64,000 bases of DNA from assembly GCF_039555335.1 (NCBI RefSeq), contig NC_092629.1, forward strand, positions 7,177,432-7,241,431, given 5' to 3'. Positions 55,414-64,000 of the stretch are shown here, one piece after another; within the stretch, counting starts at the first letter, position 1, and the number at the start of each line of letters is the position of its first letter. Position numbers and translations under genes: made by a program. The stretch is from Amphiura filiformis. Its lineage: Eukaryota; Echinodermata; Ophiuroidea; Amphilepidida; Amphiuridae. The notes below the pieces were generated by a model that saw nothing but the letters and a program-made list of their open reading frames with translations, was not told the origin of the DNA and did not search any database.

Positions 55414-56160
55414 TCATCGCGGTTGATAACGTTGGCCCCCCCGTTTTCTGATCCACATTGCTTCTCTAATCCATCTGGTTTGCTTACATGAGTCTTTGTC
55501 GATTACTTTGGCTCCGTCCCAATCAATAACATGGTTTTGTTGCGAAACATGATCTGTGATGGCGGACTTGTTAATTTCATCGACCGACTCCTTTCGAACA
55601 GCGCGCGTGAATTTTCTCTCTGTTAACTTTTCAGATTCTTTTAAATGTTCTTTCAGTCTTACCCGAAAGGTCTGCCGGTTTCCCCAATGTACGACTTCTT
55701 GCAACTTTTGCATGGTATTTCATAAACACAATCGCAAGTTTTGGTGGCTTCTATTTTGTCTTTGGGGTGTACAAGGTTTTGTTTCAGCGTATTGTGTGGT
55801 CTCATCGCTGTCTGGATGTTATGCTTTTTAAACACACGTTGCAGTCTTTCGGGCACGCCTTGGACATAGGGTATCACTACCATGCCCTTACTTCTTTCTG
55901 TGTTCTTGTCCTTTGCTTTCTTCTTCGCTTTGGTCTTATCACTGATCTGTTGTTTTACTTTTTCAATCGTCCAGTTAGGATATCCACATTGATTTAGCGC
56001 ATGCTTGATGTGTTCCTCCTCCTGTTGTTTATCCTCCTCTTCCGTTACAATCGCGTCTTTCCGATCAAGCAATGTTCTGACTACATCCAATTTTTGGTGT
56101 AAGGGATGTTGCGAAGCAAAGTTTAAATACTGGTCGGTGTGCGTTTTCTTTCTGTACACT
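55414..56160 (-). pseudogene. Penelope-like C-terminal region with GIY-YIG endonuclease
   Basis: The frame 55659-56159 encodes the RT thumb/linker (VVIPYVQGVPERLQRVFKKH, MRPHNTLKQNLVHPKDK) and the start of a GIY-YIG endonuclease (CDCVYEIPCKSC then KKSYIGETGRPFG). After a frameshift near 55670 the frame 55414-55713 supplies the rest (FRVRLKEHLKE, ITDHVSQQNHVIDWDGAKVI, RWIREAMWIRK), including the conserved arginine and H.IDW blocks. The CCHH-like cysteine knuckle (CDC...C..C) is present. One frameshift and 5' truncation make it inactive. Confidence 0.85.
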
Positions 56161-56379
56161 GTTGTCTTTACGAACCATCTTCTTTCCGATTGATCAGCGT
56201 ATCGAGGAAAGGTATTTTTCCTTCTGCTTCTTCCTCGTGCGTGAACTTAATGTTGTTGGTTGGATCCGCTTTGTTGAGGTGATCTGTCAGTTCTTGCGTC
56301 TCACTCAATCATGTATATGACCAGCTATTGCAAAGAACTACACCCTCTGGAGATGAGAGTAGGAGTGTTGCTGGTTCAT

Positions 56380-56422
56380 CACATTACTGATGAAGTCTTC
56401 CGTAGGAAGATGAAACGTCTAA
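56380..56422 (+). ncRNA. Hammerhead-ribozyme-like motif (right arm)
   Basis: Mirror copy of the motif at 55283-55325. CTGATGA at 56387-56393, stem II GTCTTCC/GGAAGAT, then GAAACGTC at 56412-56419. A weak stem I is possible between TTA before the core and TAA after it. Confidence 0.55.
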
Positions 56423-56644
56423 AAACGTGAGTAATCAAGTGGATTTGTAAAGCATAATTTACCAATAATTGATATCTACAATCCTGATGAACTTATTCAA
56501 GGTGTATTAAACCATACTCATCAAATAATGGTCTTCAGAAACTGTAAAATTCAACATTTTTGCACAATTTATTTTTTGCACATTTGCCAATTGTAACCAT
56601 TTCAGTTGTTTTTAAATGCATGATTCTAAACTTCTGCACATTGT

Positions 56645-56881
56645 CCTGGGGGTCCATTTCACTAAACTTTTAACCCTTCGTAACTCAAGTAACCATTGGT
56701 AAAGTTACGAATACCCAATACTAGATGTAACTTTACGAAGGGTCCCTGTAGTAAATCCCTATTACTTACAAAGGGTACTGTTTGTAAGTAAGTTTAGTGA
56801 AATGGAACTTATGACTCGTCATAAGTTACAAATGATTTCAAGACTTACTTAATCTTCGTAAAGTGAAATGGACCCTGGGGA
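56645..56881. mobile_element. MITE with GGTCCATTTCACT termini
   Basis: CTGGGGGTCCATTTCACTAA at the left mirrors AAGTGAAATGGACCCTGGGG at the right. Interior blocks TAACTTTACGAAGGGT and ACCCTTCGTAAC are inverted. Confidence 0.8.
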
Positions 56882-57409
56882 TACACATGAGGAATATATT
56901 TGTACTTGGAACTGAAAAGCACAAAATAAATGTAGTACAAAATTTTCAACTTTTAAACGTTTTACAGAATTTGCATTTGATGACGACAAAGACAAAGAAG
57001 CATTTATTTTGAAAATAAATACTTTTCCTTGATTTATGTTTGTTTTCATGTTTAAATGTCCGCTGTTTGTTTTTGCACATAGTAACCTTTGGCAAAAGCA
57101 CTTTGCGTGCCTCTGTTAATAATAACAATAAAAGATGGTCTTTCACAGCCAATATGTGCTAATAACCAACATTCGCCAAAGAAGCTGTGTGTAGGTGTTT
57201 GCCAGCACACACACTCGAACTTCACATTTAAACCACAGACCACTCTGTAATGGGGGACCGTCATCGGTTTCTGGAGGTCTGCAAACGACTGTATATGCAT
57301 ATATAATGTATTTGCAAAATACGACCTCTATCGTTATACGAGATATAACGTCTGCAGCAACTAGGTTAAATTCCATAGATACATAAATACACAAACAAGC
57401 ACAATTTTC

Positions 57410-58012
57410 ATGTTAATATTCTTTCCAATCTTCAATCCAATTATGAAGTTCAATGTTTAGATTTTATGTGTCAACATCAGCCTAAACTTCGTTCTTATTG
57501 TTTGTTCAAAACAAATTTTCATTGTGAGAATTATGTTCTTATGTTTCATCGCGCATTTAGATCAAATTTCAGTAGATTAAGACTCAGTGCTCACTCTTTG
57601 ATGATTGAAAAGGGCGTCATTTAATACCTAAACTAGATCCTCATAAGAGAATTTGTCATCTATGTACTTTAAATATGATTGAGGATGAATTTCATGTTAT
57701 TATTAAATGCCCATTTTATGATACTTGGCGTAGAGATATGTTGAAAATTTTAACTGATATGTATGATAACTTTGATAATCTGACTGACGATGTTAAATTT
57801 ATAAAAATAATGAGTGTCACAGATTTTGATAGTATAAAACCTGTTCTTACTTTTGTAAACTCTGCTTTTCAAGCACGTAGTAAACTAGATGTTTAATAGT
57901 TTAGTTTTATAATTTACTTATTCTCTTTTATATTTTCTATATGTGTATCTTTTGTATAACTTGACTGTACCTATTTGTTTGGTGATGTCAATAAAATAAC
58001 TTGAACTTGAAC
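57410..58012 (+). mobile_element. LINE 3' end (second family)
   Basis: Codons from about 57430 read SYCLFKTNFHCENYVLMFHR and LRLSAHSLMIEKG, then, after a frameshift near 57618, RICHLCTLNMIEDEFHVIIK and CPFYDTWR. This is the zinc-binding C-terminal block (CHLC...H...C) of many non-LTR elements. The frame ends at 57896, followed by a short UTR and a TTGAACTTGAAC tail. Confidence 0.75.
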
Positions 58013-58239
58013 AAACAAAATGGCGGTAAACGTCCTCGGTATGTCGATTTAATACGGATTTAGACAACCACGTTTGCATATAGTCCTCAACAGCATCCAC
58101 ATTTGGAGGCAATTACACATGGGGGTGTGCAGCATCATGTGACCCAGGTATGACCTAGCTCTTTTTATGCAATAAGCAAGAAGAGCAGTTGGATACTGTT
58201 GAAGCACCTTGCCGAACACTATAATAAAAAAGAACTCAC

Positions 58240-58419
58240 CAAGTCCCCAACATTTGAGCTCTCCAACGGTTACCCTAGCCTTTTCGTTATTAGCAGTGAT
58301 ACCACCGCTACGCACTCTCCTGATAGGTAGATAGTCTTTGTCTGTTATGTAGCCGTCATCCCAATTCCACACGGCTGCGTTGTTGTCGCAATTACAGCGA
58401 GATTGGCCATTGGTACAAT
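58240..58419 (-). CDS. CNTNAP-like cysteine module 2 exon
   Basis: A 180-bp phase 1-1 exon, acceptor TTTTCTGTTAAG, donor GTGAGT. Encodes DCTNGQSRCNCDNNAAVWNW then DDGYITDKDYLPIRRVR and RVTVGELKCWG. The pattern CNCD...W..D.G...DK..LP...V with a final G.L.C.G is that of the segment after the fibrinogen-like half-domain in contactin-associated (neurexin IV-type) proteins. It completes the fibrinogen-like module begun in the two upstream exons and is followed by the EGF series. Confidence 0.88.
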
Positions 58420-58780
58420 CTTAACAGAAAATATAAATGAGAAATTTATATTGCTGGGACTGCCTTTTGAGGAGAGCGAGAGCAATGGCTCTCTACTGCT
58501 ATCCAGAAATCTGATATAGGAGAGTGATTTTAGCTCTCCTTAGTTGACCATTATATCCTTACATTCTATTGTAAATGCTCTGAACAGCTCTCCTTGGAGG
58601 CTCTAGAAGAGCTATTCAATGCTTTCCTGAAGATTCCAAAAGACAGTCCCTTATGTTGAGCTTTGTAACTATTTTATTATTATTATTTTCCATCGCACAA
58701 AATGTTCAGGATTTAAAAAGTACCATCATTAAGCGCCCTCTGCCCCAGTACTTGAATTTCCTCTTTTGTCTGAATACTTT

Positions 58781-58848
58781 GGGCTATATTCCAGTTGAAA
58801 TCCATTCACCCTATGAAAGACATGATCTTACTCTCTCATCCAGGGGGG
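58781..58848. mobile_element. MITE family A, left end only
   Basis: GGGCTATATTCCAGTTGAAA to the central CATCCAGGGGGGG. The rest is replaced by unrelated sequence. Confidence 0.7.
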
Positions 58849-59007
58849 GTGGGGGGCAGGGGGAAAATATTGCAAATATTTGAACCTTTTGGGGAGAAAA
58901 ATCATGCATTTTGGTAAAAAATGCGCAAATTGCGAATTTTCAAAAATTGATGCATGCATTTTACTCTAAAAATCACGCAATTTCCCTATGTTTGCTGTAC
59001 CCCTTAC

Positions 59008-59301
59008 CTCCAGCCATGTTGCATTCACATCCTAGAGTTCCTGCAGGAGAACCCCAATTCTCTCGTCTCGTCAAATTTCTATCCATCCACCAAGTATAAC
59101 TATTCCCATCCTTCCATATCTCATAATTCCAACAGTCAAGCCTCAGATATTGCTGACAATATACAGATGAATCTATCAATGCATAGATCTGGTCTAGTTG
59201 AGCAGTGTAATCAACATTACGTGTGTACTCTCCTGCGGTGTCCGCGCTTTCAACAACCCATCGTGGTTCTGTTTCATCGTGATCGATGCAAGTTATACCA
59301 C
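59008..59301 (-). CDS. Fibrinogen-like module, second exon
   Basis: A 294-bp phase 1-1 exon, acceptor GATATTTTGCAG, donor GTAAGG. Encodes GITCIDHDETEPRWVVESAD, YTAQLDQIYALIDSSVYCQQ, LRLDCWNYEIW, SYTWWMDRN and a final SPAGTLGCECNMAGG. The order (short fibrinogen-like start, a Q...I..S..C.Q...DC block, WW.D and a closing GC.C) follows the fibrinogen-like domain of CNTNAP proteins. It joins in phase to the exon ending CNMTDTG at 60614. Confidence 0.88.
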
Positions 59302-60349
59302 CTGCAAAATATCATTGTTAAATCATGTTAAACCTTCCTTGTGGCTCCCATGTGGGATTTGCATAAAGAATAGATCCTATTTCAATGTTAGTTTTCACTG
59401 ATAGCTACTGATCACATACTGTCCCCTTTTAATTTAGAGCCAAACAAATGAGGTAAAACGACGAAAATTGCCTACAGTATGTGCTTAGCTCGCCGACCAT
59501 ATTATTATCATGATTATTGGCGGTGCGTCACGCAGCTGGGATGTACAAACAAGACGTAAGATAAATAGTGATATGCACACAATTTATACATAAAGACATA
59601 AGACGAATATCAATATGTACAGTTTATATGTCACATGCACACGATAGTAGCTATCACTTTCGATTGGTGAACTCGAAACAGACTACCCGTCGCAGGATTT
59701 CATTGGGGGTACTGATGTTGAAAAATTGGGCTTTTTTCCAAGGGGGGGCATTTTGTGAAAAGTGGATGAAAATTTGGACCTTTTTGTCCAAAAAGCGTAA
59801 AAAGCAAATTTTAGGACTTTTTGTATACTTTTCCAAATTTGGGGGCGTACGGGCCTGACTCTTAATAAAATTGGAGATCTCCGAATTTAATATAAAAACT
59901 TAAATTTTACTGTAATTAAAGCACTTCAGCTGTAGTCTTTCACATGGTATTTTTGTACACCACTGGGCGTAACAATCATGTAAAAAGTAGAAGTTCAAGA
60001 AAAATTGAGGGCGTCGCTGTGAGTATATCACTCATGGCTTTAATCCACTTAATTTAAAAGTGTTCTACTCATATGGCCAACTGTGGCTAAAGCAGTTATT
60101 TTGTTTGCTTGATTTATTTCTTCTTTAACATGGGACACTTAATCAGCAGTTGATTGACTCACTGATTGATTGGGCACTGATTGCTTGATTTTTAACTGCT
60201 TGCTTGATTGCTTGGTTAGTTGATTGACTGGGCTAGGTTTCATAAAAAGGTACACCACCCATAACCTGCGCTTTATTCTGTGAGCATGTACCATTCTCAA
60301 AATAATCAGATGGTGCATGACAGGAGCCAGATTCCAAAGTTGCGCAATT
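59302..60349. other. Intron with one repeat fragment
   Basis: 59690-59858 is a partial relative of the MITE at 40195 (GGGGGCGTACGGGCCTG). 60140-60230 has TTGATTG-type simple repeat. No exon. Confidence 0.5.
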
Positions 60350-60360
60350 ATTATCTTACC

Positions 60361-60433
60361 CGTATCAATCATATTATACAGTACACAAAGAATGGATCAA
60401 ACCCTTGAGGACCATCAGGGTCAATCTCATAGT
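60361..60433 (-). pseudogene. Partial duplicate of fibrinogen-like exon (copy 3)
   Basis: Minus strand encodes HYEIDPDGPQGFDPFFVY, followed by a one-base insertion in the CNM codons and a donor-like GGTAAGATA. It lacks the exon's 5' half and any acceptor. Confidence 0.8.
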
Positions 60434-60502
60434 GTTTGTGATGGATTGATTGATTGATCGATCAATCGATCGATCGCTTGCTTGCTTGCTTGATTGATAT
60501 CT

Positions 60503-60578
60503 TACCAATATCAATCATATTACAGTAAACAAAGAATGGGTCAAACCCTTGAGGACCATCAGGATCAATCTCATAGTG
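60503..60578 (-). pseudogene. Partial duplicate of fibrinogen-like exon (copy 2)
   Basis: HYEIDPDGPQGFDPFFVYCN then MIDIG with donor GTAAGATA. No 5' half. Separated from its neighbours by TGAT/TTGATTGATTGATTG repeats (60434-60500, 60583-60606). Confidence 0.85.
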
Positions 60579-60613
60579 TATGTGATTGATTGATTGATTG
60601 ATTGATATCTTAC

Positions 60614-60744
60614 CAGTATCAGTCATATTGCAGTACACAAAGAATGGGTCAAACCCTTGTGGACCATCAGGATCAATCTCATAGCGTCCGCTGTACTCAA
60701 ACCTGCTGCAAATAACTCTTGACATGAACGCAAGGCTGGTACAT
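60614..60744 (-). CDS. Fibrinogen-like module, first exon (one base short)
   Basis: From acceptor CTCCCCAG the first frame gives DVPALRSCQELFAAGLST, the next frame YEIDPDGPQGFDPFFVYC then NMTDTG to donor GTAAGATA. In CNTNAP and fibrinogen-like domains the sequence SC.EL......G.Y.IDPDG....F.VYCNM is continuous, so the frame change near 60689 is a lesion. An extra A in STACAG would give GLSTSGRYEIDPDG. The length is 131, whereas phase 1-1 requires a multiple of three, so one base is missing. The protein reading is otherwise convincing. Confidence 0.85.
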
Positions 60745-61263
60745 CTGGGGAGAAAAAAAATGACAGAATATTTAAGAAATTTAACCCTCTTTACATGGGT
60801 GTCGCCGGCAGATGACTAGTCCCAAATTTTCTTTAAAAATTAAAATAAAATTCAGAATTCTACATTCCCATGACCATATTTGGAATCAGCATGGAAAATG
60901 TATTAAAATGAGTACAAACAAGCCAGGTATTTGGTTCAGTGGTTGTTGAGATAGCCCTTGATATTTTAAGAAAATATCTCAAAACTTTGACTTTTTATGT
61001 TGATGCCTATGGACAGCACACATTTTCCTTGCACGTTTTGTTGAGTTTCTGGCATATTTACGTACAGGAAAAAGGCAAACTTGGATCACTTCAACTCTCA
61101 ATCTTGACTACCATACCATCCTTTACATCTGTTCATGATTTCACTTACACAATATACAGTCCTACATCATAATCGACCTAATTGGAACCCCTCCCCTAAT
61201 AAAAACACCCTGCACAATTTTTCATGTGACAAATAAATGTTTTAGCACTTGTACAACTAAATT

Positions 61264-61513
61264 GGGCTATTCCATTTGAAGTCCACACTACCCCCGTGGA
61301 AGATTTAGCTAGTCTTCCTCAGAGGGAGTATGAGTTTTTAATAGAATAGATAATTATATAACTTCTATTTGAAATACTCATATGAAGATATAGGTAAAGC
61401 TATAATACAGAGGAAGTATGGGTTTCAAAATGATTAACCCTGACCAATTGCATTTGAAAAACATTTCCAAAATCTTCCACAGGGGAAGTGTGGATTTCAA
61501 CTCGAATAGCCCA
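61264..61513. mobile_element. Palindromic MITE, family B (full)
   Basis: GGGCTATTCCATTTGAAGTC at the left, GGATTTCAACTCGAATAGCC at the right. Confidence 0.9.
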
Positions 61514-61686
61514 TTTCAACAAATGTCTCAATAAATTACCAACATAAGCCTTCCAGTTTAGGATTATAATTTTGACTTCAATACCCAATTCTTACTAATT
61601 AATTGTTTTAATAAGTGCCTGACGGCTTAAGTGACCCTAAGTGCCCAGAGTCAAATACGATAATCCCGAATCCTGGTAATATTTAC

Positions 61687-61869
61687 CTTTTCCTTCACAC
61701 ACAAGTTCTCCTATATCAACAATGGCAGTGTCCACGTCATGATCCACAACATCACCGATGCGTACTTGTTGGATTGGGAGGGCGTCCTGATCACGTACAA
61801 ATCCAGCATCTTGTCTTTGTACAGCGTCGTTGGCATCACAGCTACATTCATCTCCTACCTCACATGCAC
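61687..61869 (-). CDS. CNTNAP-like cysteine module 1 exon
   Basis: A 183-bp phase 1-1 exon, acceptor CCGCTCTAG, donor GTAAATAT. Encodes GACEVGDECSCDANDAVQRQ then DAGFVRDQDALPIQQVRIGD and DIGELVCEGK. It is homologous to the module at 58240-58419 (CSCD..., DAGF, D.LP.QQV, GEL.C.G), so the protein had at least two such modules. Here it directly follows the fucolectin-like exon without a preceding fibrinogen-like half. Confidence 0.88.
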
Positions 61870-61890
61870 CTAGAGCGGGAATCAAATTAA

Positions 61891-62270
61891 AATGAGTACT
61901 ACCTGCTGATTGGCTACAAGAAGACTATTATGATTTATTGAGCCAATCAGCAACATGGTAAGAATGGTGGTAGGGCTAAAGAGGCTTGACCCAATGAGTA
62001 CTGCATGCTGATTGGTTACAAGAAGACTATATATTCTGATTTATTGAGCCAATCAGCAGCATGGTAAGAATGGTGGTAGGGCTAAAGAGGCTTGACCCAA
62101 TGAGTACTGCCTGCTGATTGGTTACAAGAAGACTATTCTGATTTATTGAGCCAATCAGCAGCATGGTAAGAATGGTGGTAGGGCTGACGAGGCTTAACCC
62201 CATGAGTACTGCCTGCTGATTGGCTACAAGAAGACTATTCTGATTTATTGAGCCAATCAGCAGCATGGTA
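61891..62270. repeat. CCAATCAG tandem repeat, four units of 102-106 bp
   Basis: Units begin GAGTACT(A/G)C at 61894, 61996, 62102 and 62204. Each contains CTGCTGATTGG and GAGCCAATCAGCA, which are inverted to each other. The unit resembles the single-copy element at 28455-28660. Confidence 0.95.
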
Positions 62271-62280
62271 AGAATGGGGT

Positions 62281-62430
62281 TTATCCTTCGTGTAAGAATG
62301 CATGGAATTAGCCTAGCACAAATCTTCCATTGAAGGATTATACAGCTTTATTCTGCAAGCTGCTTCATTCTACAATGGAGACTTAACACTAGTCTAACTC
62401 ATGAATATCTTACACCAAGGATACAATATG
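62281..62430. mobile_element. Small inverted-repeat element
   Basis: TATCCTTCGTGTAAGAATGC at the left mirrors ATATCTTACACCAAGGATA at the right. Confidence 0.6.
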
Positions 62431-62925
62431 AATGGTAGCATGGCTGAAGAGGATTGAGAAGCTAGATTCTTTATTTCAATTGGTCACTCATGCATATATA
62501 TATGGTGTAATTGACCAATCAGAAGATGTTAGAATTCTGAGGTGCCAGGTGGATAGGACCCTTTGGTCTAGGGTAATTATAGACTAACTCCAATAGTCGT
62601 GTACAAGCTTGTACACTGCACATGTACTATGTTATGATTTGTAGTGACAACTGGATAACTTACAGTTCATAGCATGACAGACTTATGAAAATTGTACAGT
62701 GCCATTGTGACAAGATAGTGCTCTAAGTTCTAAAAACAACAAACTCAATCAAAGGTCAACTGGGCATGCTCTATGCCACGAAGAATCCTATTTCAAAATC
62801 TGTCACTTTTTTCCACATAGTTTTCTCAGTCATCAATCCAGAAGGTTGACAAATGAGGGCAGCAGTCTAGGGAAGTCACACAAAAAGTAGTGTTGTATTT
62901 GCTGGAATTGGAAGCAGTTCCTTAC

Positions 62926-63156
62926 CTAGTGTAGGTTGTAGTAGTGTTGAAAAAGCCCATACTTCACAAAGGGTAAGGATCCTTTCCCCCTCATCTTGAT
63001 GGATACTGATGTAACGACCGCATCTGGGATTGACACAGGTCACCGTGATGTCGGCACCAGCTGTGGCTTGTTCATCCTCTACTACATCGCAGAGTGCATT
63101 TTCCCCGTACGTATCGCTGTTGCCAACTCTGACCTGGGCACCGGCTATGCGATCAG
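62926..63156 (-). CDS. Fucolectin-type (FTP/F5-8C-like) domain, C-terminal half
   Basis: A 231-bp phase 1-1 exon, acceptor TTTGTTGTTGCAG, donor GTAAGG. Encodes DRIAGAQVRVGNS, a cysteine-containing middle and CGRYISIHQDEGERILTLC followed by EVWAFS. The pattern DRI.GA.VRVG...C........C....GRY(V/I).I......LTLCEV is that of fucolectin/tachylectin-4/pentraxin-1 domains, a sugar-binding branch of the F5/8 type C fold. The N-terminal half must be encoded upstream, beyond the window. This is the first exon of the gene that I can see. Confidence 0.9.
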
Positions 63157-64000
63157 CTGCAACAACAAAAAACTCTGGATTAGAGCCACAAATCAGCCTG
63201 TTTCAGTATGTACATTTGGGGGATTCAGATGCAAAAGGCGATATACGCCATTTTCAAACTTTTTGTGTAAAGGGTAGACAATGCATTGTTGATTGAACCA
63301 ACCAAAAAAATTGATTTTCATTATCCATATTAATATATTATTGAAATAGAACACTTTTAAGTTTTGCAAAAGTTCATTCTACAAATCATATACTTTAATT
63401 TTCTTGATTTATTGTTGTTAATGAGTTATGTACATTTTACAAAAGTGTTGTTGTTTCAGCCTCTTTACAACATAACTCAAGACCACAGGGCCTACAAAAG
63501 TATATCTATATATGATATTTGAATTCTTCTACACACTCGCTATGAATGAAGTGTTAGTTTTTGGCAAAATACGTAAATCGCTGTGGTTTTACTGGCAAAA
63601 TTTCACATAAAATGAACATTATTTTCCACAAGAAACAAACAGTAGTGAATGAAATGTTTATTTTTTATAGTTCAATCATGAATGCTCATTTATGTATCAA
63701 CTTTATAACCAAGAAAAGTATCGGATTCGCGTAAGAATGAAACTGCCAAATTCGGCATCCTTACCATCATGTCCATGCACTGCATGATGAGTATGTGACT
63801 TTGTCGACAATTGTTGCCGAGGATGAGGATAAGGATAATTTTGGGCAACCAATTTTTGACTATTGCCTGCCCGATCGGGCAAGCTAAAAATAAAATTTGT
63901 CGCAGCCTTACGTGTTGTCAACCTGACCAAAAATGCCGTACTGTGCAGGTCAGCAACCAATCATGCCACACCTTTTAGTCCGGTATATACAGAAATTTAA
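63157..64000. other. Intron or upstream region, no exon recognised
   Basis: The minus-strand open frame 63703-63960 has no fucolectin motif, acceptor or donor to support it. I see no repeat either. Confidence 0.5.

Larger units (their letters stand above)
55238..56466 (-). mobile_element. Penelope-like element with inverted flanking repeats
   Basis: An internal minus-strand coding fragment is flanked by inverted copies of a repeat of about 166 bp (55238-55404 and 56301-56466). The two arms appear identical by eye. This is the partial arrangement with an inverted pseudo-LTR known for Penelope-like elements. It is 5'-truncated, so most of the reverse transcriptase is missing. It is inserted in sense orientation in the intron upstream of EGF 1. 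Confidence 0.85.

Noticed and set aside
63703-63960. Upstream exon of the fucolectin gene
   Set aside because: The open frame has no fucolectin motif, no cysteine pattern and no splice signals.

Overview
The window is animal nuclear DNA. Coding sequence is split into short exons with GT-AG introns, one gene is a Toll-like receptor relic, and the AT-rich non-coding DNA is full of hairpin-forming MITEs, LINE 3' ends, tRNA-derived SINEs, a Penelope-like element and a DIRS-type retroelement. The protein repertoire (TLR ectodomain, fucolectin/CNTNAP/EGF chimera, single AMPK alpha) and the repeat style fit an invertebrate deuterostome such as an echinoderm or hemichordate. I cannot name the species from sequence alone.

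Layout. 1-4.4 kb: a GC-rich, decayed DIRS-like tyrosine-recombinase retroelement (possible gag, RT, RNase H, recombinase with the HxxR motif), with a 150-bp internal duplication at the window edge and hairpin repeats at 4.6-5.03 kb. 5-11.9 kb: MITEs, a 130-bp tandem repeat and a 42-bp minisatellite. 11.9-27.5 kb, plus strand: the 3' part of an AMP-activated protein kinase alpha gene. Three exons at 25.1, 26.5 and 27.4 kb encode the alpha C-terminal domain. Two homologous, phase-compatible exons at 11.9 and 16.3 kb may be alternative linker exons of the same gene. 28.7-31.7 kb: a 1.44-kb direct tandem duplication holding a long hairpin element and a MITE with telomere-like TTAGGG-type repeats. 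33.5-37.2 kb, plus strand: a TLR pseudogene. It has one nonsense codon in the LRR ectodomain, a MITE between the transmembrane segment and the TIR domain, and a 14-bp frameshifting duplication plus a stop inside the TIR.

46.4-63.2 kb, minus strand: twelve exons of a large type I membrane protein whose 5' end lies beyond the window. In protein order the exons encode a fucolectin-type (FTP/F5-8C-like) C-terminal half, a CNTNAP-like cysteine module, a split fibrinogen-like module, a second CNTNAP-like module, seven EGF domains (mostly calcium-binding type), a transmembrane segment and a proline/tyrosine-rich tail. All internal exons are phase 1-1 and a multiple of three long except one. That exon and the transmembrane exon look frame-damaged by single-base deletions. 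Two exons of this gene have tandem partial copies of their 3' half plus splice donor. Its introns host LINE fragments, SINEs, MITEs and a Penelope-like element. The Penelope-like element has about 166-bp inverted flanking repeats, each containing a hammerhead-ribozyme-like core.

No rRNA gene, intact tRNA gene or CRISPR array was seen. Most remaining DNA is intronic or intergenic and dominated by two related families of palindromic MITEs whose ends read GGGCTATTCCA (about 25 full or partial copies).
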